A model generated the notes under the pieces. It was given only the letters and a program-made list of their open reading frames with translations, was not told where the DNA came from and searched no databases. A stretch of DNA of 64,000 nt from an uncultured Mailhella sp. (GTDB lineage: Bacteria > Desulfobacterota > Desulfovibrionia > Desulfovibrionales > Desulfovibrionaceae), in assembly GCF_963931295.1 (NCBI RefSeq), contig NZ_OZ007001.1:1116001-1180000 (forward strand). The letters run 5' to 3'. The translations under genes were made by a program, and so were the position numbers. The number at the start of each line of letters is the position of its first letter. The stretch's first letter is position 1. Positions 8,226 through 17,218 of this stretch are shown here, piece after piece.

Positions 8226-9272
8226 TTACGGGACCAGCGGAGCAAAATTGAGGCCGGTTTCCACCGGCAACCCGAACAGCAGATTGGCGTTGGCCACAGC
8301 CTGACCGGAAGCTCCGCGACAGAGATTATCTATGGCAGAGGTGATGATGAGACGTCCCGTACGCTCATCCACGGTAACCGCAACGTCACAGAACATCGTA
8401 CCGCGCACATTGCGGGTCTCCGGAAGCTTGCCGGCAGGCATCACTCTCACCCACGGACTGTCCTTCCAGAAATCCTCATACAGCGCCTGCACATCGGCCT
8501 GAGACAGGGGACTGGCCAGCTTGGTGTAGATGGTGGCAAGAATACCGCGGCTGATGGGCAGAAGATGAGGATTGAACGACACGGTGACGGGCGTCCCCGC
8601 TGCCACGGAAAGTTCCTGCTCAATCTCCGGAGTATGGCGATGTCTGCCACCGATGTTGTAGGGACGGAAAGAATCTGCCACCTCACAGAACAGCGAGCTG
8701 ACCACGGCCTTGCGGCCGGCTCCGGTGGTACCGGACTTGGCATCAATGACAATGTCGTCGGTGCGGATGATGCCATTCTTCAACGCCGCATAGAGACCGA
8801 GTATGGACGCCGTGGGGTAACAGCCGGGATTGGCCACCAGACGGGCCTGACGTATCTCATCGGCATAGAGTTCAGGCAGACCGTACACGGCATGAGCGAT
8901 ATGCTCCCTGCGGGTATGGGGCTTGTACCATGCTTCATAAACATCAGCATCCCGCAGACGAAAGTCCGCCGACAGATCAACGACCTTCACCCCCGCATCG
9001 TACAAATCCGCGCCGATTTCCATGGCCACGCCATGAGGCACGGCAAGAAACACCACATCGCAGGCTTCGGCCAGGGCTTTCACCTCAGGCTCCATAAGCA
9101 CCACATCCGCACCGGGCAGTCCCTGCAGGAAAGGATACACGACATCAAGCCGCTTGCCCGCATCCTGTCGGGAAGTAGCCGCAGTCAGTCTAATGGAAGG
9201 ATGGGAGGCCAGAATACGGGAAAGCTCCATTCCCGTGTAGCCCGTCACGCCGACCAATCCGGCTCTCAGCAT
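8226..9272 (-). CDS. argC: N-acetyl-gamma-glutamyl-phosphate reductase
   Basis: The 348-aa product starts [17 protein letters not shown], the NADP-binding glycine motif of ArgC. The catalytic Cys lies in [16 protein letters not shown]. Further family signatures are [11 protein letters not shown], the segment [14 protein letters not shown]-like, [12 protein letters not shown] and [16 protein letters not shown]. It reduces N-acetylglutamyl phosphate to the semialdehyde in arginine synthesis. The frame is open to 9344, but only ATG 9272 begins the conserved fold. A minus-strand terminator lies just upstream (9284-9307), so argC is probably not co-transcribed with whatever preceded it. Confidence 0.94.
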   Translation of the reverse strand: MLRAGLVGVTGYTGMELSRILASHPSIRLTAATSRQDAGKRLDVVYPFLQGLPGADVVLMEPEVKALAEACDVVFLAVPHGVAMEIGADLYDAGVKVVDLSADFRLRDADVYEAWYKPHTRREHIAHAVYGLPELYADEIRQARLVANPGCYPTASILGLYAALKNGIIRTDDIVIDAKSGTTGAGRKAVVSSLFCEVADSFRPYNIGGRHRHTPEIEQELSVAAGTPVTVSFNPHLLPISRGILATIYTKLASPLSQADVQALYEDFWKDSPWVRVMPAGKLPETRNVRGTMFCDVAVTVDERTGRLIITSAIDNLCRGASGQAVANANLLFGLPVETGLNFAPLVP

Positions 9273-9283
9273 GGCAAAACTCC

Positions 9284-9307
9284 AAAAAAAGGCCGGAAAA
9301 TCCGGCC
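9284..9307 (-). terminator. Rho-independent terminator of a lost minus-strand gene
   Basis: On the minus strand GGCCGGA-TTT-TCCGGCC is followed by seven T. It is oriented to end a minus-strand gene upstream of argC. Such a gene is no longer present: only a stop-terminated tail (…[12 protein letters not shown]) can be read before glnS-like sequence begins on the other strand. Confidence 0.7.
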
Positions 9308-9344
9308 TGCTGATGGTAAATATCTGTTCAGGAACGGGCCACAA

Positions 9345-9746
9345 ACTTCATGCGCAGTTCGTAGTTGAGCTGCACTGCACTCACGACCCGTCCTCCCGCG
9401 GCGGCTCCAGCCCCGACGGCCGCAAGGTGAAAGGCCTCTGCACTGGGTAAGCGCGCGGCACGCCGTACCTGCGGAACTCCGCCTCTACGAGCAGATGTTC
9501 ACCACGGAAACCGACAGCGATATTGAAGAAGGCAAGACGTTCCTCGACTATTTCAACCCCGAATTCGAAAAGATCGTCACCGCCATGGCGGAACCCTATC
9601 TGGCCACGCTGCCGGCGGGAAGTCATGTGCAGTTTGAACGTGTGGGCTACTTCTGTGCCGATCCCGACGGCACGGCGGAGCATCCCGTGTTCAACCGCAC
9701 CGTGACGCTCAAGGACTCCTGGGCCAAAATAGAAAAAAAGCAGTAG
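9345..9746 (+). pseudogene. glnS: glnS 3' remnant (glutaminyl-tRNA synthetase C-terminal domain)
   Basis: The anticodon-binding beta-barrel end of GlnRS can be read on the plus strand. First comes [15 protein letters not shown] then SPDGRKVKG (about 9360-9437). After a one-base loss the reading continues in another frame as [20 protein letters not shown], then VGYFCADPDGTAEHPVFNRT and SWAKIEKKQ before the stop. About 120 C-terminal codons remain. The catalytic domain is absent because argC-side sequence begins at about 9360. An open piece (9495-9746) could be translated but would not be an enzyme. An intact copy must exist elsewhere in the genome if this is real. Confidence 0.8.
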
Positions 9747-9751
9747 CAGAT

Positions 9752-9784
9752 AGGCCGGTGCCTCTCCGGCTCCCGGCCTTTTTC
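9752..9784 (+). terminator. Rho-independent terminator after glnS remnant
   Basis: AGGCCGG (9752-9758) pairs with CCGGCCT (9773-9779), followed by a T run. It lies just after the glnS stop and would be its native terminator. Confidence 0.75.
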
Positions 9785-9903
9785 CTTTCCAAGGTCCCCG
9801 TTTCCGGATGTGCAGAAACAGGGCACCGGATGTCGTTTAGACATCCACAGCATAAGGTCGTACATGTTGCGGCTTAAACAGGAACTCCTGACAGGGAGGC
9901 AGT

Positions 9904-10859
9904 ATGTCCATTTTTGAAAGCAACCAGGCTCTGGCTCAGCTGTTCGAACAGCACAAGGCCCGCCTGTGCGAAGAAGAAGGCCTGACGGAAGCAGAAATCC
10001 GTGCCGCCATAGAAGCCGGTACCATGGTTCTTCTTGGCAACCCCAACCATAAAAATGTCCGCCCCATTCTGGTCGGACAGCCTGCACGGGTAAAAATCAA
10101 CGCCAACATCGGCACGTCCCCCTTCCACTGCAGCGTGAAGGGAGAAATGCGCAAACTCAAGATCGCTCTGGACGCCGGAGCCGACACCGTGATGGATCTG
10201 TCCATTGCCGGCGACCTCGACTCCATCCGTCAGCAGATGCTGGATGCCTGCCCCGCGCCGCTCGGCACGGTTCCCATGTACGGCGTGGCCCAGATTTACA
10301 TTGACCGCGGCGAAGATCCCGCCACCATTGATCCCGAAGTCATTTTTGCCGACGTGGAAAAGCAGGCCGAACAGGGGGTGGACTTCATGACCCTGAACTG
10401 CGGCCTGACCCGCCAGGGCGCGGAATGGGGCGCCAAGGGCGGACGTACCATGGGCATCGTCTCCCGTGGCGGCAGCATTCTTTCCCGCTGGATGCTGCAT
10501 AACGACAAGGAAAATCCCCTTCTTACGGAATTCGACCGCATTCTCGACATTGCCCGCCGCTACAACGTGACCCTCTCTCTCGGCGACGGCCTCCGTCCCG
10601 GAGCCAACTGCGATTCCGGCGATGCCGCCCAGTGGATGGAAGTCATCACGCTCGGACAGCTGGCCAAACGCGGTCTGGAAAAAGGTGTGCAGTGCATGAT
10701 CGAAGGCCCCGGCCATGTCAGCCTGAACGAAGTGGAGGCTCAGATTCTCAGCATCAAGAAGCTCACCCACAATGCTCCGCTTTATGTCCTCGGACCGCTG
10801 GTCACCGACACCACTCCGGGATACGATCATATTGCCGGAGCCATCGGTGGAGCGCTGGC
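9904..10859 (+). pseudogene. thiC: thiC 5' fragment (phosphomethylpyrimidine synthase, C-terminally truncated)
   Basis: About 318 codons match ThiC: MSIFESNQALAQLFEQHKAR, VKINANIGTSP, TVMDLSIAGD, VPMYGVAQ, MTLNCGLTRQG, GRTMGIVSRGGSI, SLGDGLRPGA, QCMIEGPGHVSLNE and GPLVTDTTPGYDHIAGAIGG. ThiC is a radical-SAM enzyme that makes HMP phosphate for thiamine. Here the coding sequence stops being ThiC at about 10859 and runs in frame into autotransporter passenger sequence, giving a 431-aa hybrid ORF (to 11199). The C-terminal region with the [4Fe-4S] Cys cluster is missing, so it cannot be active. The start has GGGAGG. No TPP riboswitch (CTGAGA/ACCTGA boxes) was seen upstream. Confidence 0.88.
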
Positions 10860-11215
10860 CCGTAAGCGGAGCAACCTTGTTTATGAAAAAGGCTTTACTT
10901 CTACGGGTGCCGTGGCGCTGAATGCCGTTGAAGGTTCCACCATCCGTGTCAACAGCATGAAAGATACTGATGCGGTGGTGAGCATTGTCGGGAATATCAT
11001 AGCCGGAAAGACTTCTGCAGTGAAGATAGTCGAGTCCGACCTTGTAACTGACAATAATGCCACGGAAAACACTATCACCGTCAATCTTCTGAATGACAAC
11101 TCCCATTTTACCGGCGTCAACGAGTTCGGAAACACGGGAAGCAAAATTGATGGGGCTGTCCTAGCTAAGAAAAAAGAGCTAGGATACCGGCATGTATGAA
11201 AGACGCAGCAGACTA

Positions 11216-12047
11216 GGCTCAGGACTCATTAATTGCCAAAAGGGTAAAAAGTTCTTATTGTCGGCATAGGGAGGATGCCATGAAGGAACTTTTTTATCTT
11301 TCTCATGAACAGATTGCTCGTATCAAACGCTACTTTCCTCGTTCCCATGGCATTCCGAGAGTCGATGACAGGCGTGTCGTCAGCGGCATTATCTATGTCA
11401 TCAAGCACGGCCTGCAATGGAACGATGCTCCGCGCGAGTATGAACCATACAAAACTCTCTACAATCGTTTTATCCGCTGGAGCCGATTGGGGGTCTTTAA
11501 CAGGATTTTTGCGGAGCTTGTTGAGCAAAACGGCTCCACAACACGCTTGATGATTGATGCCACACATCTCAAGGCACACAGGACAGCAGCAAGTTTGCTG
11601 AAAAAAGGGGCCTTTCCCGATGTATCGGACGCACAAAAGGCGGCCTGAATTCAAAACTCCACGCTGTCTGCAATGCCTTCGGTCAACCGTTGGCCTTCCA
11701 TCTGTCCGGCGGTCAGGTGAGCGACTACAAAGGCGCTGCTGTCCTGCTTGATACTCTGCCGCAGGCCGGGGAGCTTCTGGCGGATAGAGGCTATGATGCC
11801 GACTGGTTTCGTCATGCCTTGTCCCGTAAAGGAATCACGCCGTGTATTCCCGGCAGACACAGCCGGAAAACTCCGGTGGCCTATGACAAGGAGGTTTATA
11901 AGCAGCGGCACAAGATAGAAATCATGTTCGGCCGACTCAAGGATTGGCGCAGAATAGCCATGCGTTATGACCGTTGTGCCCACACGTTCTTTTCGGCTAT
12001 TTGTCTCGCTGCCATTGTCATCTTTTATATTTAATGAGTCCTGAACC
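11216..12047 (+). mobile_element. IS5-family insertion sequence inside the IS1595 element
   Basis: The 17-bp terminal inverted repeats differ at one base: GGCTCAGGACTCATTAA at 11216-11232, and the complement of GGTTCAGGACTCATTAA at 12031-12047. A TA lies on both sides (11214-11215 and 12048-12049), consistent with a short target duplication. The length is 832 bp with a two-frame transposase, as in the IS427 group. Confidence 0.9.
11280..12034 (+). CDS. IS5-family transposase, two frames joined by -1 frameshift
   Basis: OrfA (11280-11648, 122 aa) starts MKELFYLSHEQIARIKRYFP and has the DUF4096-type N-terminal domain with GLQWNDAPREYEPYKTLYNR and the first Asp region LMIDATHLKAHRTA. OrfB continues after a -1 shift at A6G (11601-11607) with GLSRCIGRTKGGLNSKLHAV, DRGYDADWFRHAL and the C-terminal DDE Glu region YKQRHKIEIMFGRLKDWRR. 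IS427-group elements use this arrangement to make OrfAB. The ribosome site GGAGG precedes ATG 11280. Both frames look undamaged, so the element may be active. Confidence 0.88.
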
Positions 12048-14113
12048 TAAATAATCGGCAACAGACCGAACTCATAAAGTTTTTTGTGGCCGGTGCCACG
12101 GCAAGGGCTGCCGGAGAGATGGTAGGAGTAAACCGTAACACTGCCACATCCTATTTCATGCGCTTGCGACGTCTTATTGCTTCTCATCTCCCCAGCTATC
12201 GGCTGTCCGGAGAAATAGAAGCCGATGAAAGTTACTTTGGAGGTGTAAGAAAAGGTAAACGAGGACGGGGATCTGCCGGAAAAATAGCTGTTTTTGGTCT
12301 ATTGAAGAGAAACGAAAGAGTCTACACAGTAATCATTCCTGATGCCCGTACTGAAACACTTCTCCCCATCATCAAAGAACAGGTGGAACCTGACAGTATA
12401 GTCTATACAGATACATTTTCAGCTTACAACGCCTTGGATATCAACGGATTCCATCATCATCGTATCAATCATTCTCAGAAGTTTGCAGAACACCATAATC
12501 ATATCAATGGAATAGAAAATTTCTGGAATCAAGCCAAAAGACACTTACGTCGTTTTAACGGTATCAAGCCAGAACACTTTTACTGGTTCCTCAAAGAATG
12601 CGAATGGCGCTTCAATGAAGGCAACCATAAACAACTTCTAACTCGGCTAACTTATTGGATAAAACAAGCTAAACACTAGTCTTAGCTAGGACAGCCCCAA
12701 ATTGATTTAGCCTTCGCCAACGGCGCGCGCTGGAACATGACAGGAGACTCTCCGGTCTCCACGCTTGTCATGCAGAACGGCGGCATCGTGAATCTGACCT
12801 ATGACAACGTCCCGACCACAACCTCCCGATTCCGCACCCTGACGGCGGACAACTTAACCGGTGAAGGCGGTATTTTCCGGGTCAATACAGACATCAAAAA
12901 TGATAAGGCCGACAAAATCATCATCGACAAGGGATCGGGGACGCATCAGATTGAGGTAATTCCCACCGGCACGGGCGCGGATCGCGAAGCAATGAATTCC
13001 TTCATTGTCCAACAACATGAAGGCAGCGCTTCGTTCTCGCTGTCCAACAAAGACGGCAAGGTGGAGCAGGGGCTGTATTTTTACGAGCTGGCAGATCGGA
13101 CGGGCAACGACGGACAGGAATGGTATCTGAAACGTGTCTCTTCCGGCATCGCCCCAGACACGCCGACGGGTGAAGCGGAAGCCTCACTTTCCGGTCTGGC
13201 CGGGCATTATGCCATGTGGTACGGCCAGCTCACCGACCTGCGCAAGCGTCTGGGCGAAGTGCGCTACGGCTCGCAGACCGGCCTGTGGGTGCGCGGCTTC
13301 GCCGACAAGTCCCGTCTCGACGGACTGGCAAGTTCCAGCTTTACCCAGAACCTGTACGGAGGCTCCATCGGGTACGATACGCTACTTGCTGATGGTGAAC
13401 AATATGACTGGATTATAGGAATGCAGCTCCGCAGCGCCCATGCCGACCAGCATACCAACGGGCGTTGGGGCGGACATGGCAATTTGACCAGCATGGGAGG
13501 CGGCCTGTACTCCACATGGGTTCATTACGACGGCTGGTATGTGGACGCCGCCGCCACAATGGACTGGTATAATCACGAAATCCGTGCCACGATGCGTGAC
13601 GGCACAAGTGTGCATGACGACCGTTCTTCTTACGGGCTTGGCGCTTCGCTGGAAGCCGGACGCAGGATAGACTTCGGCTTTAGTAACGGAGGACGCGACC
13701 ACTGGTTCGTGGAACCGCAACTCCAGCTTTCCTATTTCTGGGTGAAAGGCGGTGACTTCACGGCCAGCAACGGCATGGAAATTGACCAGAAAGACATGGA
13801 TTCCCTGACCGGACGCGCCGGTCTCGTGCTCGGCAAAAAGTTCGCTCTGGATGGCGGCAACGGCTCCCGCTACATCCAGCCCTATGTAAAGGCCGGCCTG
13901 AACCATGAATTCCTGGGAGAACAAGAAGCCCGTCTCAACGGCGTCCGCATGACCTCCGACCTGGAAGGTACTCGCGGCTACTATGGCGTGGGCGTAGACT
14001 GGCAGGCCACGGACAACCTCCGTCTTTACATGCAGGCCGAACGTGAACACGGCGAACACTTCACCCGCGAATATAACGTGTCCGCCGGGCTGAAGTGGAC
14101 ATTCTAAGGCATG

Positions 14114-14156
14114 AAACCGGGCACGCCGGACAGGACGCCGTGCCCGGTTTTTTTCT
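14114..14156 (+). terminator. Rho-independent terminator after autotransporter
   Basis: AAACCGGGCACG (14114-14125) pairs with CGTGCCCGGTTT (14139-14150) and is followed by a T run, seven bases after the autotransporter stop. Confidence 0.92.
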
Positions 14157-14187
14157 TCTTTAGCTCGCCGAATCCCGGGAAAGTTGC

Positions 14188-14682
14188 ATGAAATGCGGTA
14201 TTATTTACTTACTTTTTGCCGGAATATTGACAACTGTTTCCTACGGGCATGCGGGGGAAACACCTTTGGGAAACTTCCCGAAATGGGGAGAATCCATTGA
14301 GCGGGTCATTGGGGAACGCCATATCGCCCACCCCTTCATGGAAGAAAGCACAAGCCTTCTTTTCAATATCCCTGTTCAGGTCATGCTTACCCGGGAGCTG
14401 GTAGGAGAACAGAAGTGTACCGTTCTTTACTCTTTTCTCAATAACAAACTGATAGAGTATGTTCTCCACCTTGAGGACAGCGCCGACACTGGCGACACCA
14501 TCAGAACTCAGCTTGAGAGACAGTACGAAAAATATACCGGTCCCCTGTTTTTCTATGACGAAGACGTGTTCGTAGATAAAGCGGGAAAAACCTGCGTCTT
14601 TCTGCTGAAAGATGAAGACGGTGATACTTTTCTCTATTTTCTTGATATGGTGACCTACGCTTCTATAAAAGGTAACGGGTGA
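14188..14682 (+). CDS. Secreted protein of unknown function
   Basis: The 164-aa product starts MKCGIIYLLFAGILTTVSYG, a signal peptide with likely cleavage after GHA. The mature protein is acidic with alternating beta-like stretches (LLFNIPVQVMLTRELVG, CTVLYSFLNNKLIEYVLHLE, FFYDEDVFVDKAGKTCVFLL) and one Cys pair candidate (CTVLY, TCVFL). I do not recognise a family. The ribosome site is weak. It stands alone between the autotransporter terminator and the tRNA-Glu-type attachment site. Confidence 0.65.
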   Translation: MKCGIIYLLFAGILTTVSYGHAGETPLGNFPKWGESIERVIGERHIAHPFMEESTSLLFNIPVQVMLTRELVGEQKCTVLYSFLNNKLIEYVLHLEDSADTGDTIRTQLERQYEKYTGPLFFYDEDVFVDKAGKTCVFLLKDEDGDTFLYFLDMVTYASIKGNG

Positions 14683-14916
14683 AAAGAGAGAATACCGCCT
14701 CGCGTATCACAAAGGGTGCATCTTCTGGCGGAGGAGCAGCCTTTCATTTTGCCTGAGTCAAGTTCTGCTGGGTGTACAGTTATTGAAACCTGATTTGAGA
14801 GGTAAAAGCTCTCCAGCAGGTATCCATCTGGGGCTGAAATACCGACTCTTGGGAGGGAAAGTCACTTCTCGAATTTTGTGGGGCATAGTATGGGGCAAAT
14901 TTGCCCCACAACGAAA
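14683..14916. repeat. Palindrome-rich intergenic sequence left of the attachment site
   Basis: No gene is apparent. A 10-bp inverted repeat (14876-14885 with 14902-14911, TTGTGGGGCA/TGCCCCACAA) overlaps a perfect 18-bp palindrome TGGGGCAAATTTGCCCCA at 14891-14908. The two structures exclude each other, so the strand could switch between folds. It sits 40-75 bp from the left attachment repeat and could be a recombinase or accessory-protein site. Confidence 0.45.
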
Positions 14917-14953
14917 AAGCACTTACATTTTTATGTAAGTGCTTGATTTTTTT
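14917..14953. terminator. Bidirectional terminator at the left attachment site
   Basis: AAGCACTTACAT (14917-14928) pairs perfectly with ATGTAAGTGCTT (14933-14944) around TTTT, with A and T runs outside. Read leftward, it follows the tRNA-Glu-like 3' end at 14953-14970, so it was probably the terminator of the original tRNA gene. Confidence 0.8.
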
Positions 14954-14970
14954 GGCGTCCCCAGGCGGAT
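14951..14970. other. Left attachment site (attL) of the mobilizable element
   Basis: TTTGGCGTCCCCAGGCGGAT occurs here and again at 33880-33899 in the same orientation. On the minus strand it reads as the T-arm, acceptor and CCA end of a tRNA (…CCGCCTGGGGACGCCA). P4-type integrases use tRNA 3' ends, and one lies inside the right repeat. Confidence 0.8.
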
Positions 14971-15227
14971 AAATTTTCAATTACAATCTATTTAATTTAT
15001 TAATTTTTTATATCTTACCATTCATAGATACCTACAAAAATACCTCTTAAATCAAAAATTTTTGGGGGATGGCGTCAGACGCCAATTTTTCTTCCCTTCC
15101 TGATAAGACAGCTTGCTGGTTCAGGTCTGAAAAGGATTTCGCGTGTGAACAAAATGCTAACCGACTTGAGGATGCTCTTCCATTTTCAGAAGTTACAAAA
15201 TTTTTCTTACACTACTTACTGCCGAAA
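14971..15227. other. Left-end non-coding stretch of the mobilizable element
   Basis: This AT-rich stretch lies between attL and the end of the DUF4365-TPR gene. It holds a perfect short palindrome TGGCGTCAGACGCCA (15070-15084) followed by T5, and a GATACCTAC motif near 15029 that resembles sequence near the right end (33720-33757). Both may be integrase arm sites. No gene is seen. Confidence 0.4.
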
Positions 15228-17216
15228 TCAGTCGGTGTCTCGCTGCTTCACACTGCCAAAAGCAGGCCCCTCTCCTGCAAAAAATTGCTCTACTATCTTG
15301 ACGGATTCATGCTTGGGAAATCGTGCAATAGCATTTTCCCATATTTTGAAGGCCATATCCCGATCTCCTAAATTCCAAAGACTTCCTCCAAACTCAAACC
15401 ATACTTCTGTATAATCGGGATTGATTTTTATGGCCTTTTTATATGCTTTTCTACAACCTTCTATATTTCCAAGCCCTTCATATGCCCGCGCGACCTGATA
15501 CCAGCTAAGTTCATCCGGCTGATGTATTTCAGCTTGGGGAAGCAAGATGGAAAGAGCTTCAGCATATTTTCCTAAATGATTTAAAACTACACCAAGACAA
15601 TAACCATACTCATCCGGTTCCTGTTGGCAAGCCTTTCGGTATGCGTCTTCAGCTCGTTCCCATAAACCGTCTGTCTGTGCCCAGTGACCAATGCGATCCC
15701 ATAAAAATGCAGAATCAATGGTGCCGGAATCCATCAACTCCAGCATTTCCCGCTTAAAACTTTCAAAATTTAGATCAACGGGAAAATCCTCTTCGTGAAG
15801 TAGCCATGAACATATGAGATATTCGTACTTTCCTTTTGTGTCTTCGGGAAAATCACGAAGATACTTCTTCCAAAAAAGCAATGACTTCTGAATAGATTCT
15901 ATAGATTCTTTCCCGAATTGCGACACGAACTTGCCGCACCAGGGCAATATCCACTCAAACATCCTGACATGACTCAGTAGGGTATTGATCTCCCTGAATG
16001 CTCCAGCCGAATCTTTTAAATTAAACAATATGGGGATTCGCCATGCATTCACAGATAAAGAACGCGATAATGAGTCCACATCCCAAATGATTTTATCCAA
16101 GTGTTCAAGTGCGGGCTGATACTTTCCTTCAGTGTACAGGCACACGCCCATTGCGAAATGAGCTTCAGGCAAATAGGGGTCCAGCTCTAAAGACTTTTCA
16201 TAGGATTTCCGTTCATCAGTAGAATTACCCAAGGATTTATGCACAGCTCCTATGTTTTTATAGCACATAGCAGCTTCATGCGCGTCTTCCGGAAGAGAGA
16301 ATTCTGTTATTGCCTGCAAATATGAAGACAACGCATTTTGATAGTCCTGCAATATAGAATAGGCATTTCCAATGCAGTATGTGAGATCGCCTTGTTGATG
16401 CCCCTGTTTAGAACGGAGAGCCTCAAATAAGGGGATAGCCTTTTGGACACGTTTCACATCAAACCTGTTCTCATCAATACCCAGATTTATTTCTGCCATA
16501 TAAGCCAATGCGATTGCCTCAGGATATTTACCCAACACCGCATCAAACTTGGGGAATGAGTCACTTATTTTATCGTATTGACCTGCTTTGAACATTTCGA
16601 CAAGTATTTGATATGCGCGCTGAGGCTCACCCGACAAATATATAGGACTAGAGACGGTATTAAGTATCTTATTAAGTTGCTTTGGAGATGTAGTAATACA
16701 TTGAAAGCGCTGTTCCATAAAAAATTTTCCGTCTGTCATAACCAGACTATGCAGCTTATTTTGAAAAACAACGCTAAAATATTCTTTAAATTTAATAGTT
16801 ATATATTTCTGTGTACGCCAATTCGAGCTTTTTTGTTCATACTGCTGTAAGGTGTCGTCTGCGGTTTGGACCAGAAGTCGTTTTGATGGAAGGTGATAAC
16901 AGACATAAATAGAATGAGGCTGGCGTACAAGGTAGTTCAAATTTTTTCTATCAATGGAAATACTTACACTTCCATCGGAGTTTTCTTTGCATTCTGTCCC
17001 CTTAAGCTGTACATGCACGCGAAAGTTCGTCATTGAAGCCCCGATACGAGCTTCAATCTGAATATCGGTACCATAATCATTCGTATCATTACGCTGCTGA
17101 ACAACAAACAGTCCCGCCTCTGTTATGGCATTTTCAAAAGCATTTATAGCGGCCTTTTCAATGTCATGTGCAGCGTCTCGCTGCGGCAGATCGTCTAAAT
17201 AGCTCTTTTCATCCAC
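15228..17216 (-). CDS. DUF4365-like nuclease domain fused to TPR repeats
   Basis: The product is 662 aa. Residues 1-150 resemble DUF4365: Glu20 in an opening helix, GTDIQIEARI with Asp51, and HVQLKGTE with Gln70-x-Lys72. This pattern fits the PD-(D/E)xK restriction-nuclease fold. Residues about 190-650 form TPR-like helical repeats (for example AYSILQDYQNALSSYLQAI, KSLGNSTDERKSYEKSLELD, EGLGNIEGCRKAYKKAIKIN). GTG 17216 lies two bases after the res stop, with GGGAG upstream, so it is the last gene of the restriction operon. Function as an extra effector or sensor is inferred. Its sequence is more AT-rich than res. Confidence 0.75.
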   Translation of the reverse strand: MDEKSYLDDLPQRDAAHDIEKAAINAFENAITEAGLFVVQQRNDTNDYGTDIQIEARIGASMTNFRVHVQLKGTECKENSDGSVSISIDRKNLNYLVRQPHSIYVCYHLPSKRLLVQTADDTLQQYEQKSSNWRTQKYITIKFKEYFSVVFQNKLHSLVMTDGKFFMEQRFQCITTSPKQLNKILNTVSSPIYLSGEPQRAYQILVEMFKAGQYDKISDSFPKFDAVLGKYPEAIALAYMAEINLGIDENRFDVKRVQKAIPLFEALRSKQGHQQGDLTYCIGNAYSILQDYQNALSSYLQAITEFSLPEDAHEAAMCYKNIGAVHKSLGNSTDERKSYEKSLELDPYLPEAHFAMGVCLYTEGKYQPALEHLDKIIWDVDSLSRSLSVNAWRIPILFNLKDSAGAFREINTLLSHVRMFEWILPWCGKFVSQFGKESIESIQKSLLFWKKYLRDFPEDTKGKYEYLICSWLLHEEDFPVDLNFESFKREMLELMDSGTIDSAFLWDRIGHWAQTDGLWERAEDAYRKACQQEPDEYGYCLGVVLNHLGKYAEALSILLPQAEIHQPDELSWYQVARAYEGLGNIEGCRKAYKKAIKINPDYTEVWFEFGGSLWNLGDRDMAFKIWENAIARFPKHESVKIVEQFFAGEGPAFGSVKQRDTD

Positions 17217-17218
17217 GT

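Larger units (their letters stand above)
11192..12679 (+). pseudogene. IS1595-family transposase interrupted by an IS5-family element
   Basis: The 5' codons are at 11192-11215 (MYERRSRL) and the rest starts at 12048-12050. Deleting 11216-12047 and one TA copy gives a continuous frame: MYERRSRLNNRQQTELIKFF, then AGATARAAGEMVGVNRNTA and so on. The 3' part carries the DDE ISXO2-like domain: EADESYFGGVRKG, YTDTFSAYNAL, NHINGIENFWNQAK. A truncated protein could start at ATG 12086 (197 aa) but would lack the N-terminal DNA-binding part. Transposition in this copy is likely lost unless the inner IS excises precisely. Confidence 0.9.
11152..12698 (+). mobile_element. IS1595-family (ISXO2-like) insertion sequence, itself interrupted
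   Basis: The ends are a 19-bp perfect inverted repeat: GGGGCTGTCCTAGCTAAGA at 11152-11170 and its complement at 12680-12698. An 8-bp direct repeat AAATTGAT flanks it (11144-11151 and 12699-12706), the duplication size known for IS1595. Without the inner IS5-type element it would be about 713 bp. It has landed inside an autotransporter gene. Confidence 0.93.
10860..14107 (+). pseudogene. Autotransporter (pertactin-like passenger end and beta-barrel), split by nested IS
   Basis: The left part, 10860-11151, encodes repetitive passenger sequence (KGFTSTGAVALNAVEGSTIR, GNTGSKID). Coding resumes at 12707 as LAFANGARWNMTGDSPV and runs to 14107. The right part holds the pertactin-like end of the passenger and an autotransporter beta-barrel of about 270 residues (from SQTGLWVRGFADKSRLDG), ending with the outer-membrane Phe (SAGLKWTF). 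Removing the IS and one copy of its AAATTGAT duplication restores one frame. The original N-terminus (signal peptide) is lost because thiC is fused upstream. As it stands no surface protein can be made. Confidence 0.88.

Noticed and set aside
7677-9368. A 563-codon plus-strand ORF opposite argC and the response regulator
   Set aside because: Both minus-strand genes show full family motifs. The plus-strand translation is low-complexity and has no domain.
9328-9683. Minus-strand coding frames over the glnS remnant
   Set aside because: The plus strand gives unmistakable GlnRS C-terminal motifs. The frame at 9381-9683 is a shadow. Only the last dozen codons before the stop at 9328 may belong to a lost minus-strand gene, judged from the terminator behind them.
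9784-9903. TPP riboswitch expected before thiC
   Set aside because: The conserved CTGAGA and ACCTGA boxes are not present. Only a simple 7-bp hairpin (9828-9846) is seen.
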